From a virus, in IMG/VR virus record IMGVR_UViG_3300030333_006401, positions 1 to 26,151 of that record: 26,151 nt of DNA; one strand, written 5' to 3'. Made by a program: the position numbers and the translations under genes. Shown here in pieces: positions 9,759 to 18,022 of the stretch; positions within the stretch are counted from its first letter, which is position 1, and each line of letters opens with the position of its first letter. The notes under the pieces are model-generated. The model saw nothing but the letters and a program-made list of their open reading frames with translations. It was not told the DNA's origin and did not search any database.

Positions 9759-9761
9759 TTT

Positions 9762-12700
9762 TTATCCAACATTAATTACAGTTACTTGACCTGTTTCTGC
9801 ATCACCAGCATCTCTTATTCTTCCCTTACCACTACCAGGTCCGTCACCACCTATATTATGTACGATGTAATTTTCAGCAATATAAGTGTGTGTATTTTCA
9901 ACTTCAAAATTAAATGTATCAACTATAGAGTCGACTGCTTCTATAGAATCTATTCTAACTTTTGTTAAGTCTCTATTATATAAATAATCACCAACAGATA
10001 ATTTATCAGCTAAAGGCCAATCATATTGTGACCTTCCGTTGGTATCGGCTAATATAGCATGGTTGGTCGTTACTTTCATTACACCATTAATAATTAAATA
10101 TCTTCCATAAGATAAATGTTCTGTACTCGGTGGATGAAAGAAAGTTTGAACTACCTTGTTACTAACAATCTGTTTTGTCTCTTCGTCATATGACATTACT
10201 AAATCATCAACTTTAATCTGTTCTATAGGTTTAAGACTACCATCTGCCATTGTAATCATAGTCCCCCTTAAGAAACAAGTACCACCGCCAGGAGGATCAT
10301 CAGGATCGTATGCGGACATTATAGGTCTTATGTTTATAGTAGTTGGACTTGAATTAGCATAATTAGAAACATTTGTTATTACAGTATTATTTATATCTAT
10401 AGTATTTGGTATGGTGGTTGAACCATTGTAAGTATATCCTTGTACAAGGAATCCATCAGCAGCTACGGTTAAAACCGTATCAGGATCTGCAGTAGTTAAT
10501 GTGTCACTCGTTTGATTGTTTTCGAATTGATATGTAGCATCACTTACATTATTTCCACTTGTTGTTTGTGGTACTAAAACATTAAGGGTGACATCATATA
10601 GTTCTGGTTCAGAATCTCCAGCATCAGTAAAAATATAATTAGCTCTTAATTCAATATTTAAGTCTTCATACAATTCAGAATAATAAAGATTATTAATTTG
10701 AACAGTAGTATTTGGATTGTCGGTTTGTTCTACAAAAACTGGTGATTGACTCGGATTGATACCTAATTCCCAATTTACAAATTCAAATACATTGTCATCA
10801 GAACCTTGTATTTCAATAGATTGATTATCACTATTTAAAGTAAAAGTTTGATTTACACTTGGAGTTAAACTTGCACCACCCTCACCTGATTGTGGATTTT
10901 CATTATATTCAATTCTCATAGTAATGTTAATATTAGGAGATATGTTAGCAAAAGTTCTGAAATTATTTTGACTAAACTCATTCTGATAATCCATCCAAAC
11001 TGAATTTACAATATCCGAACTCGTAAAAGGATCGAATGGAACAGTATCAGGTAAATAAGCTTTTACCCTTATTCTAAATTGATATTCTCTGTCTTCTATA
11101 TAATTACTTTGACTACTATCAAATCTATAAGTTGCCGTTTCTTCACCAGTATATTGATAGTTAATTAACCCAATCTGTTCCCAATCGGTTAAACCGCTAG
11201 AACTATAATATCTAGCTTCAATTTGATATTTTATTATTGTAGATGCCGTACTTGCGTTTAGAAAATTCCAATTTAGTGGACTTCCAGTTTCAAAAATATT
11301 ATTGTTTACAAGTTCTGTAGGTATTAAATGACTCCAATAAAAATCAACAAAACCAAAACCACCAATAAGAGTAAAATTATCAATTTCATAATCAATTGAA
11401 TAATTATAATATCCATATCCAGCAGGAGTATACATAGGTGATGGTATTTGTTTTGTCGCCGCTTGTAAATTAGGATATTCATATTCTGTGTGAGCATTAG
11501 AATCATAATTTATAGAAGTAGGTGTTACTGAACCATAGTTTATTAAATCAGGATTATACTGAACCCAAACGAAAGCACTAAATAAAAGTTCATCTGAACT
11601 ATACCCTTTTACATTTACAGCATAATTAGGACCTTGATACCATTCTGGTGCTTGAAGAAATGTTTCTGCAGCATTCCAACTAGCGTTAAAATTATTACGA
11701 TTTATTATCTGATTGTTTGTCGGTGCTCCAAAACCTGACCATTGTACAAATTCTAAATCATCATAAATACCTAAAGGATCGTCAAAGGTAAATGACAATC
11801 CTACAATACCAGCCACATCTGCCTTATAGTTTATGGGATGGTTTCCACCAAAATCTATAGCTCCACCTGAAGCATAAAGACCTGGTGTATCATCTCTTGG
11901 TTGTACGACTGAAAATGTACCCTCTCGTGTAATGTTAATTGTAACTGGTGGTGCTAGATTAGGCATTTGACCTGGCACTTGCACAGCAATAATCTCATCT
12001 CCTATTGTTTCAATCCAATACCTTTCGTTTCCATCTCTATCTTGGTCAGGATTATCAGGATTTATATCTACAATCCCATCGTCAAAATTACGAAAATCTG
12101 ATTCAGCAAGTGTGTCTGTGTAATTTACCCTTCGTATTCTATACTGATAAATAGCACCTGGTAAAAAGTCATGTGGACTTTCAATACCTTCGTTATTTGC
12201 CTCTTCATAAAATATGTTGGATTCATTTGGAATCGGTAAACCCGTTGATGAATCAAAATTACCTGGCAGTAAACCATCATCGTAGAATGAAAAATTACCC
12301 ACACTTTCAGATTCTAACGCACCTGGTAAGTCACCATATTGGTCGTATTTAGCTGCAATAGTTAATGACCTATTTCCTTGTACACCCCCTTCTGAAAATT
12401 CGTCTAAAATGTGAAAATCATTTTCTCTTCCATCACCACTTTGTGACCAATTAAAACGACTTGTAAATGAACCAAACTGCCCATACGGAAATATGTTTTC
12501 AGCATCATCACCATAATGTTGTTCATTGTAATATTCATCATCACTTCTTTTCCACAATAGTTCAACCCAATCTGTTTCTGGCACTATTAAGTTACCACTA
12601 TCATCATATATCGGCAATCGTTTCTTTTGTATTTCCCAACCAAGAAACATTTTGCCATTGGAATCAAGTTGTTCAAATATCGGTGACGGGTCTATATCTA

Positions 12701-15632
12701 ATTGTAGTAAAGCACCAGCAGGTCTAGGTCCTCCTAATATCGGTGACAATGAATCATTTGCTTCAAACCAATCTAATGTAACTTCTCCTGTAAGACCTGT
12801 TCCCATTCCGTATGTATTCACCTCTTTAATAGGATTCCAACTACTCCAATTAATTTGGCTTGATTGTGGATTACTCTCGTCCCAAGATGAATCACATACT
12901 CTACAATGAATCTGATATAATTTATTAGGTTCTAACTGAAAATTTCCTGTAGTAACAGTAGTTATAAATGTAGGTGGAACTCCTGATTCAGGTGTCCAAT
13001 CAGGATCCTGTATCTCTTGTACGACAATGTTTTCGTTACTTTTTATCTCATGTCTGTAAAAATCAAACTGATTACCATTGGGTGCTACATATTTTCTAAC
13101 ACCATTTTCTGAATAAAAATGATATGATGCCTGTGTATCAACATCGGTAACTTTGAAATGATATACACCAAACCCATCTTCAAATCCAATATCAGAGTAA
13201 CTATCAGCGTTAATAGTAACACCAGAATCCGTTGTTGCATTTACATTGTAATGTACAGCCTCAAGTTGTATTTGGATGTAAGGATAATCTCTATCACCAA
13301 ATGTTAAATTTTCTTGACCAATATCAAAGAACAAAAGTGAATTTGGATTGGTATTACCAGTTGGAACACTTTGTCCATTTTCGTTCATATTACCCTCACC
13401 TTGCCAAAACAAAGAAAAGTTTGCTGGAATCTCATCTGTTACAGGTCTGATAGGAAAGATTGTCACACCACCACTTCTGTTTCCTAAATTATCTTCTGTG
13501 TAAATATTATACAGATAATCCCTTTGGTCAAGATTACTATCTTTAAAAGAATAAACAAAATTATTACCATCATCACTTGTACTATATACAGCTCTATTAT
13601 TACCAACATCAGCTAATATTAGTTCAGTTCCATTTGTGTATCCATCCGAATCATCAAATCTTTCAATCACAACCCTTTCCATATCTCCAGCAATATTAGA
13701 TATTTGCTGACCATCTATAGATGTTGTTCTCCATGTTAAATAAACTTCATCAAAGTCAACACCTTGTGTTGGAAAAACATCACCATTAAAAGTAAATACA
13801 TCTAAAGGTGGAGTGATATCAATCGATTCAAATACAGCAGTAATGTTATAATTCTGCACTATTGCTTCGGTTAATCTATATTGGTTTTTTATTGCCGATG
13901 TCCCATCGTCTAATTGAAATTCTTCTGTTAGTATGTTTTCTAATTCTACTACACCACCATTTTCATCTATAAATTTTTCAAGAACCACTTGTTGCCAATC
14001 TCCTTCCCTAGCACCTTCGGGTGATAATTCTTGTCCAACATAACCATAACCATAAATTATTTCTAAAATAATTTCGTTGTAACTTTCATGATTAGTAGTT
14101 GTTGGTGCTATCATATTTGGATTACTTAATGTTGTAAATGTTACAAAATCTGACAAAACAAAATCAAATGGTGTCCCTTCGGATGGTTGAAAATTTACAA
14201 CAGCATCATTTCCAAGTGAATCATTCTCACCACCTATGTTAAGAGTTACATCAAAGTCAAACAAACATGAACCATCGTCAAAATTAGCATCTGGATTAAA
14301 ATTGGTTGAGCGTTTACCTTCATTGTTAATATAAGAATCATCAATAGATCCTGTAGCTATCGTACACCCAAAAAGATATCTGTCAACATCATCGGTTGGT
14401 GTTTGATAGGGAGATAATATTTCCATGAACGGTGAAGAGATTTTAGCATAATCAACTTTAGATAGAGTGTCTAAAATACTTAACCTATCAAATAAATTTA
14501 TCTTTTCTATATTACCTAAGTCTACTTTATCAGTTGAGAAGTCTATGGGATTTACACCCACCATATTATACATAGATTTTATAAGAGCAGAATTTTTACT
14601 TAGTCCACCTACGGATGCAAAGTTTTCATATTGAAAAAAGTTAAGGTCATAATTAACAGAAGCATTTAAAAGTATGTTTGTTTGAAATCTCTCCCAAGTT
14701 CTTAGTTGTGTACCAAAACCACCAACTTGAAAGACCACACCAGTAATGGAATAGTAACCAGGTTTTTTATATCTATGTTCAAACAAAGTGGTTGATTCTA
14801 ATAACTTTGGTTTATCCGTATATTCTACTTCAGTACCATCACCCCAATTTAGCTTAAATATGTACAACCCATTACCATCGTAAGGACCGTCATTCCGAGA
14901 GGCAGATGTACTGTTATTACCAGTTATCATTACATCAAAAAAGTTTCTTCCACCATCTCTTGTTCTTTTATCTCTCCTTGAAAATATATCTATGTTTTCT
15001 CTTTTTTCATCTAATGGTGACCTACCACTAAGTCTTGGTGATAGATAAAATTTTATTTTACCTTCTGTTGCTAAATTATATTCTGTAGGATTTATTTCTT
15101 TATCGTAGTATTTATCAATCGGTATTATATCATCGGTTTCAGGATTAACTACAAATGGCAAAGCATCAATTGACCAATAAAATGTTTCGTTTACATTTGA
15201 ATTTTCCCCATGTACACTTGACTCTGTAGTTAAGGTTACAGGACCATCTAATGTATCTTTTATTATAGTCGGTTTTGTTTTGAAATTATTTTCACCTATG
15301 TATTTTGACAATTTTAATTCGTCAAAATTATTTTGTTCCCAAGTTAATCTATCATTAAGTGTTATAGTTCCCAAGTCTTGTCTATCATCATAACTAACAT
15401 AGACCTCTGTACTACCACTCTGTCCAGCAAGTGGATGAGTTTCTCCCTCTTGAGGATGTGTTTGAGGGTAAACAGTAAAAGGAAATTTAGGATTTTGATA
15501 CAACAAGTCCCTACCCCTATCAGGTTGAAAAACTTGTAAGACAGTTGACACTTCAGGATTACCATCTAAATGATTTGGTCCTCCTACAGATTGTTCTACT
15601 TGTATCTCTTCTGCTGTTTTGTATTTAGCCAT
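9762..15632 (-). CDS. Giant multidomain virion protein with PKD, FN3-like and C-terminal Hint domains (1956 aa)
   Basis: This is the largest gene in the window. Reading along the protein: a PKD-like domain at about 230-325 (LNWGDGT, then FEHRYKKPGYYSITGVV); a motif at about 422-456 of the GCT...NFNPDANFDDGSCLF type, found in many marine surface proteins; a FN3-like beta-sandwich at about 605-730; and several further beta-rich modules. Segments with FVQWSG and FVNWELG resemble InlB-B-like repeats, the second near residue 1650. A Hint (intein-like) domain fills residues 1786-1926. A 30-residue Gly-rich tail follows. There is no signal peptide, as expected for a cytoplasmically assembled phage fibre. 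The ATG at 15632 lies 7 bases after the upstream stop. I infer a host-recognition or peripheral baseplate fibre that may process itself. The family names come from motifs; the overall role is inferred. Confidence 0.75.
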   Translation of the reverse strand: MAKYKTAEEIQVEQSVGGPNHLDGNPEVSTVLQVFQPDRGRDLLYQNPKFPFTVYPQTHPQEGETHPLAGQSGSTEVYVSYDDRQDLGTITLNDRLTWEQNNFDELKLSKYIGENNFKTKPTIIKDTLDGPVTLTTESSVHGENSNVNETFYWSIDALPFVVNPETDDIIPIDKYYDKEINPTEYNLATEGKIKFYLSPRLSGRSPLDEKRENIDIFSRRDKRTRDGGRNFFDVMITGNNSTSASRNDGPYDGNGLYIFKLNWGDGTEVEYTDKPKLLESTTLFEHRYKKPGYYSITGVVFQVGGFGTQLRTWERFQTNILLNASVNYDLNFFQYENFASVGGLSKNSALIKSMYNMVGVNPIDFSTDKVDLGNIEKINLFDRLSILDTLSKVDYAKISSPFMEILSPYQTPTDDVDRYLFGCTIATGSIDDSYINNEGKRSTNFNPDANFDDGSCLFDFDVTLNIGGENDSLGNDAVVNFQPSEGTPFDFVLSDFVTFTTLSNPNMIAPTTTNHESYNEIILEIIYGYGYVGQELSPEGAREGDWQQVVLEKFIDENGGVVELENILTEEFQLDDGTSAIKNQYRLTEAIVQNYNITAVFESIDITPPLDVFTFNGDVFPTQGVDFDEVYLTWRTTSIDGQQISNIAGDMERVVIERFDDSDGYTNGTELILADVGNNRAVYSTSDDGNNFVYSFKDSNLDQRDYLYNIYTEDNLGNRSGGVTIFPIRPVTDEIPANFSLFWQGEGNMNENGQSVPTGNTNPNSLLFFDIGQENLTFGDRDYPYIQIQLEAVHYNVNATTDSGVTINADSYSDIGFEDGFGVYHFKVTDVDTQASYHFYSENGVRKYVAPNGNQFDFYRHEIKSNENIVVQEIQDPDWTPESGVPPTFITTVTTGNFQLEPNKLYQIHCRVCDSSWDESNPQSSQINWSSWNPIKEVNTYGMGTGLTGEVTLDWFEANDSLSPILGGPRPAGALLQLDIDPSPIFEQLDSNGKMFLGWEIQKKRLPIYDDSGNLIVPETDWVELLWKRSDDEYYNEQHYGDDAENIFPYGQFGSFTSRFNWSQSGDGRENDFHILDEFSEGGVQGNRSLTIAAKYDQYGDLPGALESESVGNFSFYDDGLLPGNFDSSTGLPIPNESNIFYEEANNEGIESPHDFLPGAIYQYRIRRVNYTDTLAESDFRNFDDGIVDINPDNPDQDRDGNERYWIETIGDEIIAVQVPGQMPNLAPPVTINITREGTFSVVQPRDDTPGLYASGGAIDFGGNHPINYKADVAGIVGLSFTFDDPLGIYDDLEFVQWSGFGAPTNNQIINRNNFNASWNAAETFLQAPEWYQGPNYAVNVKGYSSDELLFSAFVWVQYNPDLINYGSVTPTSINYDSNAHTEYEYPNLQAATKQIPSPMYTPAGYGYYNYSIDYEIDNFTLIGGFGFVDFYWSHLIPTELVNNNIFETGSPLNWNFLNASTASTIIKYQIEARYYSSSGLTDWEQIGLINYQYTGEETATYRFDSSQSNYIEDREYQFRIRVKAYLPDTVPFDPFTSSDIVNSVWMDYQNEFSQNNFRTFANISPNINITMRIEYNENPQSGEGGASLTPSVNQTFTLNSDNQSIEIQGSDDNVFEFVNWELGINPSQSPVFVEQTDNPNTTVQINNLYYSELYEDLNIELRANYIFTDAGDSEPELYDVTLNVLVPQTTSGNNVSDATYQFENNQTSDTLTTADPDTVLTVAADGFLVQGYTYNGSTTIPNTIDINNTVITNVSNYANSSPTTINIRPIMSAYDPDDPPGGGTCFLRGTMITMADGSLKPIEQIKVDDLVMSYDEETKQIVSNKVVQTFFHPPSTEHLSYGRYLIINGVMKVTTNHAILADTNGRSQYDWPLADKLSVGDYLYNRDLTKVRIDSIEAVDSIVDTFNFEVENTHTYIAENYIVHNIGGDGPGSGKGRIRDAGDAETGQVTVINVG
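9855..10277 (-). other. Hint (bacterial-intein-like) domain coding segment
   Basis: It encodes 141 residues, 1786-1926 of the 1956-aa protein. It starts with CFLRGTMITMADGSLKPIEQ, the classic intein block A (Cys1, G-T, then DG). It carries the TTNHAI block B (TxxH) and ends with NTHTYIAENYIVHN, the block F/G pattern with the terminal His-Asn. The residue after Asn is Ile, not Cys, Ser or Thr. There is no homing endonuclease, as the domain is only 141 residues. Known chemistry of the family predicts an N-S acyl shift at Cys1 and Asn cyclisation, so cleavage is more likely than ordinary splicing. Confidence 0.85.
14265..14369 (-). other. GCT...NPDANFDDGSC motif segment
   Basis: Residues 422-456 of the 1956-aa protein begin with GCT and end with NFNPDANFDDGSC. 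The two cysteines are about 33 residues apart. The motif is a short, probably Cys- or metal-stabilised module that I know from repeated surface proteins of marine bacteria. Its single copy in a phage fibre is a hint of module exchange. Confidence 0.5.
14658..14945 (-). other. PKD-like domain segment
   Basis: Residues about 230-325 of the 1956-aa protein carry the hallmarks of a PKD domain: an F-x-L-x-WGDGT strand followed by HRYKKPGYYSITGVVF, the H-x-Y-x3-G-x-Y-x-[IV]-T signature. PKD domains are Ig-like folds used as spacers or binding modules in extracellular proteins. Confidence 0.7.
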
Positions 15633-15639
15633 TTCATTT

Positions 15640-18021
15640 CTATGCTATAATGTCCGCTTCACCTGTGGTTTCAATTTCGCCTTCTTGTACATCAAAAGAT
15701 GGTGGTGGAGCATTAAATTGTAAAGACTTAACTTTATATCCACGAGCCCTTAACAAATCAGAACGGCTTATTATTTCTACCTTACATTTAGCACCCAATC
15801 CACTATTAGAAACGAAGTCTCCACTTTGATTTTTATGATTTAACCAAAAATCAGGATCGTTCCCAAAAGTATTCATAAGGAAAAAAGAACCAGCTTCATT
15901 AATAGATGGATTATAGGTAGCACATATAAAAAACCACTCGTCTAAATTATTTGTTGGAACTTGAATATGGTCAAAAAAACGATTATCAGTTACACCTTCT
16001 CTGTAAGCTGGTGCGTTATTTTCGATAGTATTATATCTTTGTCTTGGAGTTGGTGGGTTAGGATCGATAATACTACTATCGTATAAGTTGTCACCATCAC
16101 GAACAATCAACCTAACTATTCTTCTGTTTTTATCATATTCTTTTGCTATTGTCTCTAATCTAAACCCATATGGATTGTCAACTGCCGTTGGGTTTCCTAA
16201 ATTAAATAAAGTACCTCTTCCGACTTTACTTACAAACCTAACCCACATTGTTACAGTAAATCCATTAGTTAAAAAACTTGGTTTACCACTTACATCTTTT
16301 TGAAGTTCTAATAAACCACCATCTTCACTTCTTATTATAATTGCTTGATTTGGTTTTCTTATTTTTAAAAATCCAGTTGATTTATTTTCATATTCGTCTA
16401 AAGAATCAGGAATCACTTGAACGACATTATCAACATCACCGAGATAAGTGTTTAATCTATTTCTCATAGACTCAAGTGTCTTACCAACATTAGCCTCACC
16501 ATTGTTAGGATTATCGGTATCACTATCTAAACGAGTTATAAAAGCATTTGGATTATCACCAGCACTTATTCTATTTTCTGTATCACTCTGAAGATTTACA
16601 ATTTGTTCACCAATTCCATCCCCATCAACATCTTGAAATCCTGGTTTAGGACCTATGAGATTATTAAAGTCTTGAAAGAAAGAATTTATCTCGTCTTGTC
16701 GAGTTGTCTGTGTTGGAAGTAATTCAAATATATTTGTATCTAATACTTCACTAGCTTTATCTGCATCAATTTTTGTACCAGTTTTTGGTTTTACTAATTG
16801 ACTTAAATTTAAAATATCAGTAAAGAATCTACTTCGTTCTAATGCACCCATTTCAGGAACATCTTCATATAGTATAAGTTCGTTTGCTATGGCGATTACC
16901 AATACTTGACCACTTAAACTTTCATATCGTAAACCATATCTTTTTCTCATATAATAAAAGCTTACTGGTAACTCTTCTTCTGATGTATATGATTCTTCAA
17001 CTGGTGGTGTAAAGGTAAATCTCTGTTCTATTATTTCAGGAGGTAGATTGTCTTGATAAATACTTTGACACACTTCCTCAAATACCTCACCTTGTAAATC
17101 ATCTCTGTTTTCTAAAGTATTCCTATCTTTTTTATAGAAAACAAGTGGTTCGTCTTCACCACGACCTGTTTGTTTTATACCATCACGAATGGTAGTTTGC
17201 ATTGACAAAAGTTGTTGCTCAGTTAAAGTATTAGATTCAAACCATAGTTTATAAAATAAATCACTTACTATTTCTCTAACTTGTTGTAGTGATTCGAATG
17301 TAAATTTTTCTATCAATACATTTTCTAAGTCTACTGATAAATTATCATCCTTGTCTAAATCTGTCTCTTGTCTTTTACCAACATGAAAAGTGCCATCAGA
17401 ATGTTTATGATATTCACCAATGTATTGTTGTTGTAAATTGTTTTTAAAATAAATTCTATCTTGTTCTGTAGCAATTAAATTTATTTCTGTTATTGGATTT
17501 AATAAACCTTCTTCAGACTCTTCTGTTTCTTGAGTGTCTCCTTCAGATTCCTCAGAAGTTTCCTCTTGTGATTCAGTTCCAGTAGTCTCCATCTGTTGTT
17601 CTTGAAATATTATCTCGTCCTCTACGAGTTCATGTACCACTCCTAAAACACCCCCACCAATCATGGCTGTGCCATCTTGATGTAAATGATATGGTCCTTC
17701 ATAAGGACTATTGTTTTTTAAGAATCTCCATCCATCTTCAGCCTTAGCAATTAAGTTGACAACTACAATTGGATTATCACCACCAGTAACATCTGGCGGA
17801 GATGGTGGTAATGGTGGTGTAGCTGGTGCTACAGGTGGTGCTGTTGGTGGTGCAGGTGGTGCAGTACCAGTTGGAGGACCACTTGGCGCCATCGGAGGAG
17901 ATGGTGCAGCAGGAGGACCAGTTGGTGCCATCGGAGGAGATGGTGGTGATGGTGGTGGTGATGGTGGTGATGGTGGATTTTGTCCACCACCCTCTTCACC
18001 AGAATAATCGTAATCAGCCAT
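15640..18021 (-). CDS. Proline-rich virion protein with duplicated YHxHxDGT motif and LamG-like domain (793 aa)
   Basis: The N-terminus (residues about 15-77) is a low-complexity tract of PP, SPP and AP units. Two related segments follow at about 84-125 and 176-216. Each has NLIA, an aromatic FLKNN or YFKNN, and YHxHxDGT, and they are separated by an acidic Glu/Ser/Thr linker (about 139-172). A middle region of helices follows. DVDGDGIGE at 464-472 looks like a calcium-binding EF-hand-like or dockerin-like loop. Residues about 560-770 look like a LamG/concanavalin-type lectin fold (GFTVTMWVRFVSKVGRGTLF, then EWFFICATYN). The ATG at 18021 follows GAGGA at a good spacing. It lies between the DNRLRE-like gene and the giant Hint gene. 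I infer a fibre or baseplate adhesin that may bind glycans; the ligand is unknown. Confidence 0.7.
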   Translation of the reverse strand: MADYDYSGEEGGGQNPPSPPSPPPSPPSPPMAPTGPPAAPSPPMAPSGPPTGTAPPAPPTAPPVAPATPPLPPSPPDVTGGDNPIVVVNLIAKAEDGWRFLKNNSPYEGPYHLHQDGTAMIGGGVLGVVHELVEDEIIFQEQQMETTGTESQEETSEESEGDTQETEESEEGLLNPITEINLIATEQDRIYFKNNLQQQYIGEYHKHSDGTFHVGKRQETDLDKDDNLSVDLENVLIEKFTFESLQQVREIVSDLFYKLWFESNTLTEQQLLSMQTTIRDGIKQTGRGEDEPLVFYKKDRNTLENRDDLQGEVFEEVCQSIYQDNLPPEIIEQRFTFTPPVEESYTSEEELPVSFYYMRKRYGLRYESLSGQVLVIAIANELILYEDVPEMGALERSRFFTDILNLSQLVKPKTGTKIDADKASEVLDTNIFELLPTQTTRQDEINSFFQDFNNLIGPKPGFQDVDGDGIGEQIVNLQSDTENRISAGDNPNAFITRLDSDTDNPNNGEANVGKTLESMRNRLNTYLGDVDNVVQVIPDSLDEYENKSTGFLKIRKPNQAIIIRSEDGGLLELQKDVSGKPSFLTNGFTVTMWVRFVSKVGRGTLFNLGNPTAVDNPYGFRLETIAKEYDKNRRIVRLIVRDGDNLYDSSIIDPNPPTPRQRYNTIENNAPAYREGVTDNRFFDHIQVPTNNLDEWFFICATYNPSINEAGSFFLMNTFGNDPDFWLNHKNQSGDFVSNSGLGAKCKVEIISRSDLLRARGYKVKSLQFNAPPPSFDVQEGEIETTGEADIIA
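17374..17772 (-). repeat. Two copies of a YHxHxDGT module
   Basis: The 793-aa protein carries two imperfect copies of about 41 residues. Copy 1 (residues about 84-125) includes NLIAKAEDGWRFLKNN and YHLHQDGTAMIGG. Copy 2 (about 176-216) includes NLIATEQDRIYFKNN and YHKHSDGTFHVG. The shared pattern is NLIA-x(6-8)-F-K-NN-x(5)-G-x-YH-x-H-x-DGT. They span 17647-17772 and 17374-17496, with the acidic linker between. The paired His residues suggest a metal or assembly site. Confidence 0.65.
17791..17979 (-). repeat. Proline-rich low-complexity tract
   Basis: The DNA encodes residues about 15-77 of the 793-aa protein, mostly Pro with Ser, Ala, Thr and Met. On the plus strand it appears as GGT/GGA triplet runs and is much more G+C-rich than the rest of the window. 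It probably forms an extended rod between the N-terminal anchor and the folded domains. Confidence 0.8.
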
Positions 18022-18022
18022 T

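Noticed and set aside
9855-10277. Homing endonuclease or full-length splicing intein
   Set aside because: The domain is only 141 residues, has no LAGLIDADG or HNH motif, and lacks a Cys/Ser/Thr after the final Asn.
12467-12909. Plus-strand ORFs of 85-86 residues inside the giant gene
   Set aside because: They overlap each other and the 1956-aa gene in other frames, and lack a ribosome binding site or known motif.
17711-18007. Plus-strand ORF of about 98 residues, very Gly-rich
   Set aside because: It is the mirror of the Pro-rich tract encoded on the other strand (GGT/GGA opposite CCA/TCC). It has no ribosome binding site and lies wholly within the 793-aa gene.
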